Positions 36,802 to 46,916 of a stretch of 64,000 bases of DNA are shown here, piece after piece. Within the stretch, counting starts at the first letter, position 1, and each line of letters starts with the position of its first letter. Position numbers and translations under genes: made by a program. This stretch comes from Planctomycetota bacterium (lineage in GTDB: Bacteria > Planctomycetota > Planctomycetia > Planctomycetales > Planctomycetaceae): positions 1-64,000 of the forward strand of contig QQVO01000006.1 in the NCBI GenBank assembly GCA_003388505.1, given 5' to 3'. The notes below the pieces were generated by a model that worked only from the letters and a program-made list of their open reading frames with translations, made no database searches and was not told where the DNA came from.

Positions 36802-36930
36802 GCCACCATGCCAGAACCCATGACAGTCGTTCAGTTTTGACGTCGGCTGAGTTTTTTCACCCTACGGGCAATCATTCGTCAAAATATGATCCTGCAGGCG
36901 GCTGCGAAGATTTGAAGGCGCTGCGATTCC

Positions 36931-38337
36931 CTACGAAACCAACTGCGGGATTGGTTCGCTTGCATTAAAGAACTCGACGATGTCGCCCGGAACACCGTCG
37001 GTGACGCGGAGTTCGGCGCGATCCACCAGCAGGTCCATGATGGTGGCGTACATGTTGGCTGTCGTGACGACGTTGCCCTGCGGAATCGACGCCAGACGGT
37101 CCGACTCGCCAATCACCTGGCCCATCGGCAACCCGCCGCCGGCGAACGCCAGCGTGCAAAGATCGCCCCAGTGGCCCCGACCGCCGGAGTCGCTGATCTG
37201 CGGAGTTCTCCCAAATTCCCCGGTAATTACCAGCAGCACCTTCTCACTCAGTCCGCGCTCTGCCAGATCCATTAGAAAGGCGGTGATTGCCTTGTCGGCC
37301 GCCGGACCGAGCACGGGCATGCCGTTGGCGATACTGACATTGTTCTTGTTTCCATGCATGTCCCAACCGACGCTGGCAACCGTCACAAAGCGGCAGTCTG
37401 CCTCAACCAGTCGGCGGGCCAGAAGCATCTGCTTCCCCAGTGAATTGGGCGACGCAGCCCGCTGCTTTTTCTGCAGCGCCGGCGGAAGCCTGAAGCGGCT
37501 GGTGTCGTAGCGGGCGATGAGAGCAGGGTCCTCGTGGCGCAGATCGAAGGCTTTGCTCATTCCCCCAACAATGGCGTCAAACGCCTGCTGCTGGAACTGA
37601 TCGGCGCCACCAAGCAGCTTGGTCTCGTCCACGTGTCGCTTGAAAGAGTCGAGATTCGCCAGCAGCGTCCGCCTGTCTTCCAACCGGCTCCTGGAAAGCC
37701 GCAGTTCCATGTTCTGCACGACCTCGCCGCCGGCGCTCGGATCAAACGGTTTATAGGCGTCCGAGAGGGGGCCGGGATCGGAAATGAATCCGACAAATCG
37801 CTGGCCAATGCCCTGGTATTTGTCACCGACCGCCGGCGGAGTGACGATCGAGGCGTGTGGAATTCCGGTGCGGCTGCTGTTGGCGCCGGCGATGCGCGAG
37901 AAAACCGAGGCCATGTTACTGCCGGCCGGGTTCCCACCCGCCATCACATGCCTTGCCGCATCCTCGTGGTTGCTGATGCCGTGTTGGAAGCAGCGAACGA
38001 CCGCGAGACGGTCGGCGACTGACGCGAGTCCCGGGAAATGGCTGCCGAAGGTGACGCCCGGCAGCGTCGTCTGGACTTCGCCGAACATGGCCCGGTATTC
38101 GGCGGGGGCGGACATCTTCGGGTCGAAGGTCTCGATGTGGCTCGCGCCGCCTTGCAGATTGAGCAGGACAACCGCCTTCTCTTTCAGGAGCGTGCCACCG
38201 GCTGCGGCCCCGGCCTTTGCGGAAAGCAGACTCGACAACGTCAGGCCGCCGATTCCCAGCGTGCCAACCTGCAAGAACTCGCGCCGGCTGGAACCCTCGC
38301 AGGTGTCGTGTCGCCCATCCGTATAAAGTGTCAGCAT
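36931..38337 (-). CDS. DUF1501 domain protein with Tat-type leader
   Basis: A 468-residue protein. The leader SSRREFLQVGTLGIGGLTLS matches the Tat consensus (positions about 16-35). The DUF1501 core has VVLLNLQGGASHIETFDPK, ARHVMAGGNP, VASVGWDMHGNKNN, VITGEFGRTPQIS and GRGHWGD. The fold is related to alkaline phosphatases/sulfatases. Function is unknown; in Planctomycetes these genes are numerous and usually pair with a DUF1549/DUF1553 cytochrome-type gene, which is absent here. Confidence 0.9.
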   Translation of the reverse strand: MLTLYTDGRHDTCEGSSRREFLQVGTLGIGGLTLSSLLSAKAGAAAGGTLLKEKAVVLLNLQGGASHIETFDPKMSAPAEYRAMFGEVQTTLPGVTFGSHFPGLASVADRLAVVRCFQHGISNHEDAARHVMAGGNPAGSNMASVFSRIAGANSSRTGIPHASIVTPPAVGDKYQGIGQRFVGFISDPGPLSDAYKPFDPSAGGEVVQNMELRLSRSRLEDRRTLLANLDSFKRHVDETKLLGGADQFQQQAFDAIVGGMSKAFDLRHEDPALIARYDTSRFRLPPALQKKQRAASPNSLGKQMLLARRLVEADCRFVTVASVGWDMHGNKNNVSIANGMPVLGPAADKAITAFLMDLAERGLSEKVLLVITGEFGRTPQISDSGGRGHWGDLCTLAFAGGGLPMGQVIGESDRLASIPQGNVVTTANMYATIMDLLVDRAELRVTDGVPGDIVEFFNASEPIPQLVS

Positions 38338-38510
38338 GGATGCCTGAATTCTTGGCTCGAGCCTGTCGCGATTCCGCCAGCCAACCTGTCGATCGTCGAT
38401 GCTAGAGCATTCTCGTATCCTCGTCTATCAGGCCTTTGCAAATGCCGGACGGATCACGCTTCAGCGGAGACAACGCAACGAAGGGCACGAGACAACATGG
38501 AAGCAGGTTA

Positions 38511-38687
38511 TTACTCAGCGGCAGGAGGCAACTCATCGGCGCGCTGCATGAGATACGATGACAGCGGGATGCCCTTGGGGGCGTCTTGGCCGATGAAGTC
38601 GGCGAACGCCTCGTTGGACAGGTAGAAGGACGATCCCGTCGGCTCGTCCAAATACCTTCCCGTGCCAGACTCTCTTCGTGTAGAGGG
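38511..38687 (-). pseudogene. C-terminal remnant of an unidentified protein
   Basis: The reverse-strand frame SGTGRYLDEPTGSSFYLSNE, then AFADFIGQDAPKGIPLS and SYLMQRADELPPAAE before a TAA has protein-like composition and codon use and ends in a clean stop. It has no start codon, because a stop at 38688-38690 closes the frame upstream. It is probably the tail of a decayed gene. Family not recognised. Confidence 0.4.
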
Positions 38688-38755
38688 TTACAAGTTGTCG
38701 ACGAACTGCTGACCATTTCATTCAACGTCGTGAGCAGAAGACCCGCATGAGCTTA

Positions 38756-38825
38756 AGTGCTTCAGGTGAAAGTGCCCGACGCGCGTTGCGACTGCACGGA
38801 AATGCTCGCGGGATTGTCGACCGAT
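38756..38825 (-). repeat. dispersed intergenic repeat, copy C
   Basis: The reverse strand reads TCGGTCGACAATCCCGCGAG then CATTTCCGTGCAGTCGCAAC and GCGCGTCGGGCACTTTCACC. It aligns with copies A and F. Confidence 0.65.
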
Positions 38826-39136
38826 GTAGGAATCACCAAGTCCGACCGGCGAACGAATCGCCCGACTTTGTGTCGTCAATGTGATCATCGCAGTGGGCTT
38901 GGCCGAACGAGTGAAGATCGTGTCGGCGGATGCACTTGGACGTGTCCGGTTCCGGCCTGATTGCTGTCCCGGACTATTCATGATCAGCCCTTCAGCCCCG
39001 GTGAGGTCATACGTGCGGTGCCCGATAGTGAACGTTAGAATCTCGCGGTGAGTTCGACAGAAGCCACGGTCGCTGCACCTTCGCATCGAGAGTCTGGCAC
39101 GGGCGCAGGCGAACCGTGACTATTCCAGGTTTGGCT

Positions 39137-39772
39137 ATGGTTGAACAGATCCCAAGTCCTGACGCCCTGGACCGCCACTCCGCTGAGGCGCGCAGCACCG
39201 CTTGGCAGTCGTTTCATCACCGATTGGAATGCGACGACTCCGTCGCGATGCGGCGGTTGTTCGAGGACTACTCGCAGCGGCTGGTCCGCGTCGCCTCGCA
39301 GAATATCCACCCCGCTCTGCTGAAGCGCTTCGACGGCGAGGACGTCGTCCAATCGGTTTTCCGCACGTTCTTTCGCCGGCACGGAGAGGGCCGGCTGCAC
39401 GTCGAGCATTCACAGCAGCTCTGGCGATTGCTGGTGACGATCACGCTCTGCAAGACGCGCAGTCACGCGCGTCGACATACGGCGGATCGTCGGGATGCGA
39501 AGGCGGAGGAAGTCATCGCCAGCGACGCGCTGCTCCTCGAACGAGAGGCCTCGCCGGAAGATGCGCTGGCTCTCTGGGAAGAGATCGACGTTGTTCTGGA
39601 AGGCCTGCCGGAGAAAACCGGAGAAATCCTCTCGAGGCGCTTGGAGGGAATGAACAAGTCCGAAATTGCCTCGGATCTCAACATCTCGCGGCAGACGGTG
39701 CATCGCTTGCTGAACCTGCTGGAAGAGCGGCTGGCCGAGCGGTTGGACCGGCTGGCTGCACAGCCGGAGTGA
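39137..39772 (+). CDS. ECF-type RNA polymerase sigma factor
   Basis: A 211-residue sigma-70 family regulator. Region 2: RRLFEDYSQRLVRVASQNI and FDGEDVVQSVFRTFF. The linker is charged. Region 4: EILSRRLEGMNKSEIASDLN with an ISRQTVHRLLNLLEERLAE helix-turn-helix. Planctomycete ECF factors of this type (GEDVVQSVF signature) are typically encoded beside Ser/Thr kinases with WD40 or other C-terminal domains, as here: the kinase starts 117 bases downstream on the same strand. No anti-sigma gene is adjacent, so the kinase may provide control. ATG at 39137 was preferred; a GTG at 39116 is in frame. Confidence 0.88.
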   Translation: MVEQIPSPDALDRHSAEARSTAWQSFHHRLECDDSVAMRRLFEDYSQRLVRVASQNIHPALLKRFDGEDVVQSVFRTFFRRHGEGRLHVEHSQQLWRLLVTITLCKTRSHARRHTADRRDAKAEEVIASDALLLEREASPEDALALWEEIDVVLEGLPEKTGEILSRRLEGMNKSEIASDLNISRQTVHRLLNLLEERLAERLDRLAAQPE

Positions 39773-39889
39773 TTCTCGGCGATATTTGAAATTCGATGTG
39801 ACAGATCAGATGATGGATTGCGATCACTAATCGGGAGGCAGGCCGAATGAATCGGACTGTCCCAACACCCGATCCTGATCGGAGTCCTG

Positions 39890-42800
39890 ATGCGAGCCAA
39901 ACAGTCAATCTCGGGCCAGGCGGTCGAGCAGCGGAATCGGCTCGAAGCGCTGCTGATGCACTTTGAGCAGGATTGGCGTCCCGGGCTGCTGGACGAATTC
40001 GTTGCGCGCGTCGAATCGGACGCAGCAGGCGTCGATCGCCGTCTCGCGCTCGCCGAACTCGTCAAGATCGACCTGCAGCGCGGCTGGATCTCCGGGCACG
40101 GCAAGCTGATCGAGCAGTATCTCACTGAGTTCCCCGCGCTCGGGACGGCAGCCGACGTCGATCCGGAACTGCTTGCAGTCGAATACTGCGCCCGTCGCGA
40201 AACGGACCCCGAACTGAAGCTCTCCAGCTACAGAGAGCGATTCCCGGGCCGGGCGGATGACCTGTCGCGTCTCGTCGGGGAGGCGGATCAGTCGGGCGCG
40301 GGGCAGCCTGCCACAATCGACACCAGCCGGATTTCCGAAGCCCGGGACACCAGTCCTCGGGGCAAGACGGTCTCTCCCGAGATTCCGCGGGAATTCGGCC
40401 GCTACCGGATCATTCGCGAACTCGGCTCCGGCGCCATGGGCACGGTCTACCTGGCGCACGACACGCAACTGGACCGGCAGGTCGCGCTCAAGACGCCGAA
40501 ATTCAAAGGGGGCGAAGACGCCGAGTTGATTGCGCGGTTCTACCGCGAAGCGCGAGCGGCCGCGACTTTGCATCACCGGAACATCTGTCCGATTCACGAC
40601 GTGGGGCAGATTGACGGTCAGCACTACATGTCGATCGGCTTCATCAAGGGCCGGTCGCTGCAGGAGTTCATCAAGTCCGATCGACTCCCGCCTCCGAAGA
40701 CGGTCGCCATGCTGATCCACCGGCTGGCGCTGGCTCTCGCGGAGGCGCACCGGCACAACGTGATCCACCGCGATCTCAAGCCGGCCAATATCATGATCGA
40801 TCACAAGCGGGAACCGATTGTGATGGACTTCGGCTTGGCCCGGAAGACCGACACCGAAACCCGGATGACTCAGAGCGGGATGCTCGTCGGCACGCCGGCC
40901 TACATGTCGCCCGAACAGGTCACCACCGAGAGCGACGAAGTCGGCCCGGCCGCCGACATCTATGCGCTGGGAGTGATTCTCTACGAACTGCTCACGGGCG
41001 ACATCCCGTTCCGCGGCTCGATCGCACAGGTGGTGTACCAGATTACTTCGGAGGAGCCGAAACCGCCCTCGGAAATCCGCGACGGGATCGATCCGGCACT
41101 GGAATCGATCTGCGCGAAGATGATGGCCAAGCGCGTGGAGGATCGCTACCGGTCGATGGAAGAGGTCGCCGCCGATCTCAAAGCGTATCTGAAAGGCAAA
41201 CCGAATCAGATTGCGAGGAAAGCGGAGCAATCAAGCACAGGTGACTCGGGCGAGGTTTCGGAAACCAACGCGCTGAATGCGTACTTCGCTGCGCAAGCGG
41301 CGGCGGATCCAATGCAGACGGCTTTGGAACCGGCGCTCGCCTCCAAGCCCGCCCCCCGGCGTCGCCCGAGGAAGCAAGACAAGCCCAGCAAACCGCAGAA
41401 GCCGCGCGGATTGTGGATCGGAGCCGGCCTCGCGGGGCTGTTGATTCTGCTCGGCATCGTGTTTCTCTGGCCTACGCCCGAAGGCACGGTCCGCGTCGAG
41501 GTGCTCGGCGACGGTCTGGAGGACCTGGACGTTCTGATCGACGGCGACGCGATCGATATCAAGAATGGAAAATGGGAGGGGGAAGAGACGGCCGAGGAGC
41601 ACCGACTCGCGCTCCGTCTGGGCGGTGATCAACTGCGATTCGACGAAGAGACGAAGCGGTTTGAAATCGACGGACGCGAATTGTCCGTCAAGCTGGCGGG
41701 AGCGGAGATCAGCAGCGACCGGTTTGACGTCGTGAAAGATGGCGAGACGCTGCTGACGATCGCATTCGTACGGTCGGAATTGGATTCAACGCCGGACTGG
41801 AATGCCGATGAGCCGGAAGTCGTCGATCAGGGCCCAATTGTTCAGGTCGCGCGTAAGGTGCTGGCCCATCCGTCTTCCGATCCAGACGATCCATCCTCCA
41901 TCTCGCTGCGCGAGGAACTCCAACTGCTCCGCGTGAAGTATGTGGGACAGCCGGAGGCCAATCAGGTTGCGCAGTTGATGACCGCGGTGCCGTGGCCGCT
42001 GGATTCTCGGCAGCAAAGTGATTTGACGGAAGCTCAACTGATGAACGCCGGAGCGGGCGACACTGCAGCCGTTCCCGAAGCACTCGTTGCGATGTGTGGA
42101 GGAACGACCTCCACTCATTGGTGGCCGCCGAGCATGCTGGCCGTGAGTTCCGAGGGACGTCTTGCCGCGACGGCTGATGCCGGCATTGTCTGTCTCTGGG
42201 ATCTCGAGACAGGCGCGCTGCAACATCGGCTCTTCACAAGCCGGCTCAACATTACCCAAATTGCGCTGAGTCCCGACGGTCGCTTCCTGGCAGCCGTCGG
42301 ATCCGGAGTCGCCATCTGGGACGCTGCCAGCGGCCGGTCGCTTCATCTCCTGACCGAGCGATTCCCGGGCACCATCAGTTGCTGCGCGTTCACCGCATCG
42401 AGTGATCAACTGATCGTCGGAGGCCGACGTTATCTGGGCGTTGTCGACGCGGTTTCCGGAGACGCCGCGAAGCTGGACAGCAGTGACGAATCGTATGATC
42501 TCGTGACGGTCGCTTCGCATGGAGAAGTATTTGCGGCCGTCAACGCGGAGCAGGGCAAGATCACAATCTGGGATATTGATGAACAACGGGAGATCCATAC
42601 CCTGCGGCCGGCACCGGAATCTTCCATTGTCGACGTCGCGTTCGATCGGGACGGCCATCAGTTGGCGATGTCCGACGACCGCCGGATCGAGTTGTGGAAC
42701 ATTAGCGAGCCGGAACCGACCGTTGCCACTCTGTTTGAGCTGAGCGACGGCGAGAGTGTCTACGATGATGGACCGCTTGTCTTTGGAGACGCGGGCGTGC

Positions 42801-45800
42801 TCTACGCGGTGCGCCGCGGTCGCGTGTCCGGCTATTCTCTCGCAACGGGTGAGTGGACCGAACTGACGAACGATTCCGACGCCGCCCCTTTGGCGCTCGG
42901 GTTCTGTCACGGAACAAGCCAGCTTGTGATCCTGGCGCGTTCCTTCGGGCAGGCACGCGGCCACCACCTGCAAGTGCGCGCCGCCGGCCACACCGATCAA
43001 GATTCAGCGGGCGCTGCGATTGAGCTCCTCCCCACCGGCTTGCTTCCGCAAACGCTCTCGAATCCTTTCCCTGCTGTGGATATCAGCGGCGATGCGACGA
43101 TGCTTGCCGTCCTGGACGGAGGAAGCCGTCTGACGCTGCACTCCGTCAGCGGCGCGTGGGCGCCTCGCGTGATCGCCGAACCACTCGGGACACAGGGGCT
43201 TGTCGCCTTTCGGCCGTCGGCGCCGGAAGTCGCGGCGCTCGACAACTTGTCCGGGATTCAGGTGTGGGAGATTCGCCGCGACGGCCGGCCGCGAATCAAA
43301 TGGAAGAAGCCGATCAAACCGATTCGAGGCCAGTCGTTTCCTCAGAACCTGGCGTACACGGCTGGTGGTCGACTCCTGGCGGCGAGTGATACGAACGGGG
43401 TGCATGTCTTCGACGCATCGTCGGGGGCGCCTCCCTCCGGAACAACAGAATTTCAGGACGAGCTTCAGCAGTTCGCCGTCAGCCCGGATGGATCGCTTCT
43501 GGTCGTGTCGACTCAGGGGCCGGAATTGGTGGCGTGGGACAGGTCGACCGGCCGAGAGACGTGGAGCGGGACACTCGATCCGGGTCGGACGATTAGAAAC
43601 CCCTTGCGCAATCTGGAATTCCGCGCGGACGGGACGGAGGTCATGGCTCTCAATCGGTTTCTTTACTTCATCGATCCAACGGACGGGACAGTTCTCGAGA
43701 AGATTGATCCGCGATTTCTGGTCTCCCGAGGCGTGCTTCCGAACTATCGCATGGCGACGAGTTCTGACGGTCGTTGGATTGCTTTCGTGTCCTACGTATG
43801 GGGCGAAGGCGTGCTCCATCTCGTTGATTGGGCCAGCCGCACGCACCGGAAGACAATTCGGTTCGGACCGGTGATGCTCGGGCGCCACGACGTCGCGTTC
43901 GCCCCCGATTCCCGCCACGTGATTGTGGCGAACCTGAACGGGAGTGCATACGTGTTCCGGATCGAGACCTTGGACGAGGCGAGGACGCGGGTCGAGCGGA
44001 GTTTCCAGGCGGGTGAATTCGGCGTGGGCTCCGGCAAGGCAACTCCAATTGTTGAATTCGAGCCTTCCGGGAACGACCGCGAGCCGCCGCGACAGGCTCC
44101 TTCGCAGAATCAGTCCGATGCTGCGTCGCCAACCTCCGCGCCCCAGACAGATGCATCGGCCCGGCAGGGCCGGACGGACGGCGCGCCGACCCCGGTGAAC
44201 GCTCCGTTCGTCCGAAACCTCCGCAGTGCTGTCTTCACCCCTGAGGGCCGAATCCTCGGGTGGACGACGGACCGGCGGCTCATCGTCGTCGCGCACGAGA
44301 CCGGGCAAACGCTGCGGGAACTCGAAACGCGCGGACCCACGGCCGACTTGTCTGCTGGTCGGCTGGCTGTCTCTCCCGACGGCCGCTACGCGTGTTCCTC
44401 TTGGGAGCAAGATGCCGCAAATCAGGCGTCCTACCTGTGGGACTTGAGGAGCGGCGAGTTCCTTAACGAACTGGAGCTCGGGCGCGGCGCCGCCTTCTCG
44501 CCCGACGGGGAGATGATCGTTACCTACTCGTGGAACATCGGTGGGGGGGGATCGCTGCGGCTGTATGAGACGGCAACGGGGCGATTGGTCGCACGGCCCG
44601 AAAACCTCACCGGCAGCATTCACGGGGTCGCCTTCACTCCTGACGGTCGGAAGCTGATCATCGGGGTGTTGGAGGATTCGGTGCGGATGTTGAATCTGGA
44701 CACTTTGGAAACGACCGAGCGTGTCGTCGATCTGGAGAAGACTTCTTGTCTGACGGTCACTCCCGACGGTCAAAGCGCTGTCGTGGGAGGTTTCAACTAC
44801 AACGTCTATCGATGGGACTTTGAAACGTCGAAACCACCGCTGCGTCTCTTTCGGTCCGACACGTCCGTGTCGCGGCTGGCTCTCCACCCGGATGGGCGAT
44901 CGGTCGTGGTCGGTGGGTACGCTGGCGTGCTCCGCCTCATCGAACTGAACACGGGAGATGTCCTCTGGACGGTCCAGGCGCACGAGCACGAGATCGCGAG
45001 TGTGGACATTTCGCCGGACGGACGATTCTGCCTGTCTGCCGGAAGCCACGGGAATAAAGAGAGCCGTCTCCATCCATACGTGGTGCGGCTGTGGCGGCTC
45101 CCGGAAGACGTTCCGTCCGAGACCTCCGATGACGACGTTTCGCAGTTCGCTCCGGCGCCCCCGACCGACGACGCAGCGGCCCCGCAGGACGGTCGGATCG
45201 GCGACGACGCACCGCCCGGTGAAGTGTTCGTCCTCGACCCGCCGGACGAGAAGATCAATCGATGCTCCATTTCTCCCGACGGTCGATGGATTGTTTCGAT
45301 CGAGCGCGACGGCGGGCGCACGGCTCGTCTGTGGTCCAGCCGAGACGGCCGTCAGGTGGCCAGTTGGTCGGGACACCACTCCTACGTCGGTTGGCTGCCG
45401 GACAGCCGTCGCATGGTCTGCATCGACCGGCCGTACGTTCGTGTCCGCACGGTCGATGATCCCTCCCGGATTCTGGCTCAGTGGAACACGCTTGACGCAG
45501 GCATCAAGCACGTCGACGTGTCCCCGGACGGCCGGCGTGCTCTGGTTTCGAGTTGGAGTAGGGCTTACTCATTGTGGGACTTGGAGACCGGAGAGCGACT
45601 GAGGACCATTGAGGACCTCCCGGTACGCGTCGATACCGTCGCCTTCGGCGGAGACGGTGAACGCATACAGTGCTACGGACCCGATGTCAACGCGCCTGGC
45701 GGCGCCACGATCGAAGTGCGCAACGCATCCAGCGGTGAGATCCTCAAGTCCATCCGCGAGGAGTATGGAAGCGAGTTCGCCCGGTTCTCGTCCGACGGGA

Positions 45801-46912
45801 ACCGGATCCTGATCCCCCATTGGAATAGCTCTCGCGTGACTCTGATCGACACGATCACCGGTGCGGAGTTGGCCGAATGGACAACGCCCTCTCAAGTGTC
45901 CTCCGTGGCTCTTTCAACGAAGGGTGTGTACGCCCTCACGGGCGGGAACGACGGCGTCGTCCGGCTGTACGACACCGACCCGCCCCGTATACTGCACGTG
46001 TTCCGTGGTCACACGGATCAGGTCAATTGGCTGGAATTCTCGGCCGATCTACGGTTCGCCGTCTCCGCCGGCGAGGACGGCACACTCCGTGTCTGGCGAC
46101 TGCCGACGGGCCTTTTGCAACGTGCGCCCCAACCCGGCGACGCCGGGAACGGACTGCTGTCCGAGAACCGAATCGAACCGGCATCGACTGCCGACGAGTG
46201 GATCGATCTGTTCAACGGCCGCGATCTGACCGGCTGGGAATTGGCGGACAGCAATAAGAGCGCCTGGAGCGTGCAGGACGGAGCCATCGTCGTCGAGGGG
46301 CGCGGTCGCGGCTATCTCCACCGTGACTGGCGTTTTTCGGACTTCGAAATGACGCTGGAGTATCGCGACGATGGGCGGTCAGATCGCGGCTTCGTCCTGC
46401 GGGCGCCGGATGCCCAGTTGGGTGAGGCCAAGGCGATGGAACTGACGATCATCGATAACGACTCGGTGGAGCACACGCGCTTGATGCAGGACGGCGGACT
46501 CCACGAGAATCCGGTCTTGCTGGATGACGCCGCCCGCGCGGCGGGCGAGTGGAACACGCTTCGCGTCCGGGTCGACGGTTCCGTTTGGCAAGTCTGGCTC
46601 AATCGTGAATTGATGGTCGAGATCGACCGGCGACCACAGCAGCAAGCGAACCAACGCCACACCGCGTTCACCCGCACCGCCGGCCGGGTGGTGTTGCAGC
46701 ATTGGGATTCCAAGCGGGTCGAGTTCCGTAACATCCGCGTGCGGGAACTGGAGCCGGGCGCTTCCGATCCCCGGACGGACGACGCCAACAAGCCGGGTGG
46801 AACCGGCGGCGGGCGAACGAAGAGGGGCGGTGGAGGCTTCGGAGGCGGCGGGTTCGGCGGGGGCGGGGGCGGGAAAGCGAAGCCCAATCGGGCCAACAGA
46901 AATCGAAAGTAG
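39890..46912 (+). CDS. giant membrane Ser/Thr kinase-WD40-DUF1080 fusion
   Basis: A 2340-residue protein. Residues 1-165: N-terminal region common in planctomycete kinases. About 168-430: complete Hanks-type kinase, with P-loop ELGSGAMGTVYLAHD, VALK lysine, HRDLKPAN catalytic loop (near 292), DFGLARK, GTPAYMSPEQV, so it should be active. About 504-527: one TM helix (LWIGAGLAGLLILLGIVFLW). About 737-2075: many WD40-like blades with SPDGR/TPDGR turns, enough for more than one propeller. About 2103-2287: DUF1080/3-keto-disaccharide hydrolase-like domain (WIDLFNGRDLTGWE, WSVQDGAIVVEG, EWNTLRVRVDG, VEFRNIRVREL). About 2297-2325: Gly-rich low-complexity tail. Topology inference: kinase inside, propellers and DUF1080 outside. 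The FHA gene starts four bases later. Confidence 0.92.
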   Translation: MRAKQSISGQAVEQRNRLEALLMHFEQDWRPGLLDEFVARVESDAAGVDRRLALAELVKIDLQRGWISGHGKLIEQYLTEFPALGTAADVDPELLAVEYCARRETDPELKLSSYRERFPGRADDLSRLVGEADQSGAGQPATIDTSRISEARDTSPRGKTVSPEIPREFGRYRIIRELGSGAMGTVYLAHDTQLDRQVALKTPKFKGGEDAELIARFYREARAAATLHHRNICPIHDVGQIDGQHYMSIGFIKGRSLQEFIKSDRLPPPKTVAMLIHRLALALAEAHRHNVIHRDLKPANIMIDHKREPIVMDFGLARKTDTETRMTQSGMLVGTPAYMSPEQVTTESDEVGPAADIYALGVILYELLTGDIPFRGSIAQVVYQITSEEPKPPSEIRDGIDPALESICAKMMAKRVEDRYRSMEEVAADLKAYLKGKPNQIARKAEQSSTGDSGEVSETNALNAYFAAQAAADPMQTALEPALASKPAPRRRPRKQDKPSKPQKPRGLWIGAGLAGLLILLGIVFLWPTPEGTVRVEVLGDGLEDLDVLIDGDAIDIKNGKWEGEETAEEHRLALRLGGDQLRFDEETKRFEIDGRELSVKLAGAEISSDRFDVVKDGETLLTIAFVRSELDSTPDWNADEPEVVDQGPIVQVARKVLAHPSSDPDDPSSISLREELQLLRVKYVGQPEANQVAQLMTAVPWPLDSRQQSDLTEAQLMNAGAGDTAAVPEALVAMCGGTTSTHWWPPSMLAVSSEGRLAATADAGIVCLWDLETGALQHRLFTSRLNITQIALSPDGRFLAAVGSGVAIWDAASGRSLHLLTERFPGTISCCAFTASSDQLIVGGRRYLGVVDAVSGDAAKLDSSDESYDLVTVASHGEVFAAVNAEQGKITIWDIDEQREIHTLRPAPESSIVDVAFDRDGHQLAMSDDRRIELWNISEPEPTVATLFELSDGESVYDDGPLVFGDAGVLYAVRRGRVSGYSLATGEWTELTNDSDAAPLALGFCHGTSQLVILARSFGQARGHHLQVRAAGHTDQDSAGAAIELLPTGLLPQTLSNPFPAVDISGDATMLAVLDGGSRLTLHSVSGAWAPRVIAEPLGTQGLVAFRPSAPEVAALDNLSGIQVWEIRRDGRPRIKWKKPIKPIRGQSFPQNLAYTAGGRLLAASDTNGVHVFDASSGAPPSGTTEFQDELQQFAVSPDGSLLVVSTQGPELVAWDRSTGRETWSGTLDPGRTIRNPLRNLEFRADGTEVMALNRFLYFIDPTDGTVLEKIDPRFLVSRGVLPNYRMATSSDGRWIAFVSYVWGEGVLHLVDWASRTHRKTIRFGPVMLGRHDVAFAPDSRHVIVANLNGSAYVFRIETLDEARTRVERSFQAGEFGVGSGKATPIVEFEPSGNDREPPRQAPSQNQSDAASPTSAPQTDASARQGRTDGAPTPVNAPFVRNLRSAVFTPEGRILGWTTDRRLIVVAHETGQTLRELETRGPTADLSAGRLAVSPDGRYACSSWEQDAANQASYLWDLRSGEFLNELELGRGAAFSPDGEMIVTYSWNIGGGGSLRLYETATGRLVARPENLTGSIHGVAFTPDGRKLIIGVLEDSVRMLNLDTLETTERVVDLEKTSCLTVTPDGQSAVVGGFNYNVYRWDFETSKPPLRLFRSDTSVSRLALHPDGRSVVVGGYAGVLRLIELNTGDVLWTVQAHEHEIASVDISPDGRFCLSAGSHGNKESRLHPYVVRLWRLPEDVPSETSDDDVSQFAPAPPTDDAAAPQDGRIGDDAPPGEVFVLDPPDEKINRCSISPDGRWIVSIERDGGRTARLWSSRDGRQVASWSGHHSYVGWLPDSRRMVCIDRPYVRVRTVDDPSRILAQWNTLDAGIKHVDVSPDGRRALVSSWSRAYSLWDLETGERLRTIEDLPVRVDTVAFGGDGERIQCYGPDVNAPGGATIEVRNASSGEILKSIREEYGSEFARFSSDGNRILIPHWNSSRVTLIDTITGAELAEWTTPSQVSSVALSTKGVYALTGGNDGVVRLYDTDPPRILHVFRGHTDQVNWLEFSADLRFAVSAGEDGTLRVWRLPTGLLQRAPQPGDAGNGLLSENRIEPASTADEWIDLFNGRDLTGWELADSNKSAWSVQDGAIVVEGRGRGYLHRDWRFSDFEMTLEYRDDGRSDRGFVLRAPDAQLGEAKAMELTIIDNDSVEHTRLMQDGGLHENPVLLDDAARAAGEWNTLRVRVDGSVWQVWLNRELMVEIDRRPQQQANQRHTAFTRTAGRVVLQHWDSKRVEFRNIRVRELEPGASDPRTDDANKPGGTGGGRTKRGGGGFGGGGFGGGGGGKAKPNRANRNRK

Positions 46913-46916
46913 CGAG

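Larger units (their letters stand above)
38338..39136. other. intergenic stretch with a gene remnant and repeat copy C
   Basis: Apart from the remnant at 38511-38687 and the repeat at 38756-38825, nothing is recognisable. The promoter for the sigma factor gene at 39137 should be in the last 150 bases; no clear -35/-10 pair was identified. Confidence 0.4.

Noticed and set aside
39905-41230. 441-codon reverse-strand ORF opposite the kinase domain
   Set aside because: Antisense shadow of a well-conserved kinase catalytic domain; no start context and no motif.
43004-45511. 835-codon reverse-strand ORF opposite the giant kinase
   Set aside because: It is a mirror of GC-rich WD40 codons; its translation is Arg/Pro-rich with no motif, while the plus frame has clear repeats.
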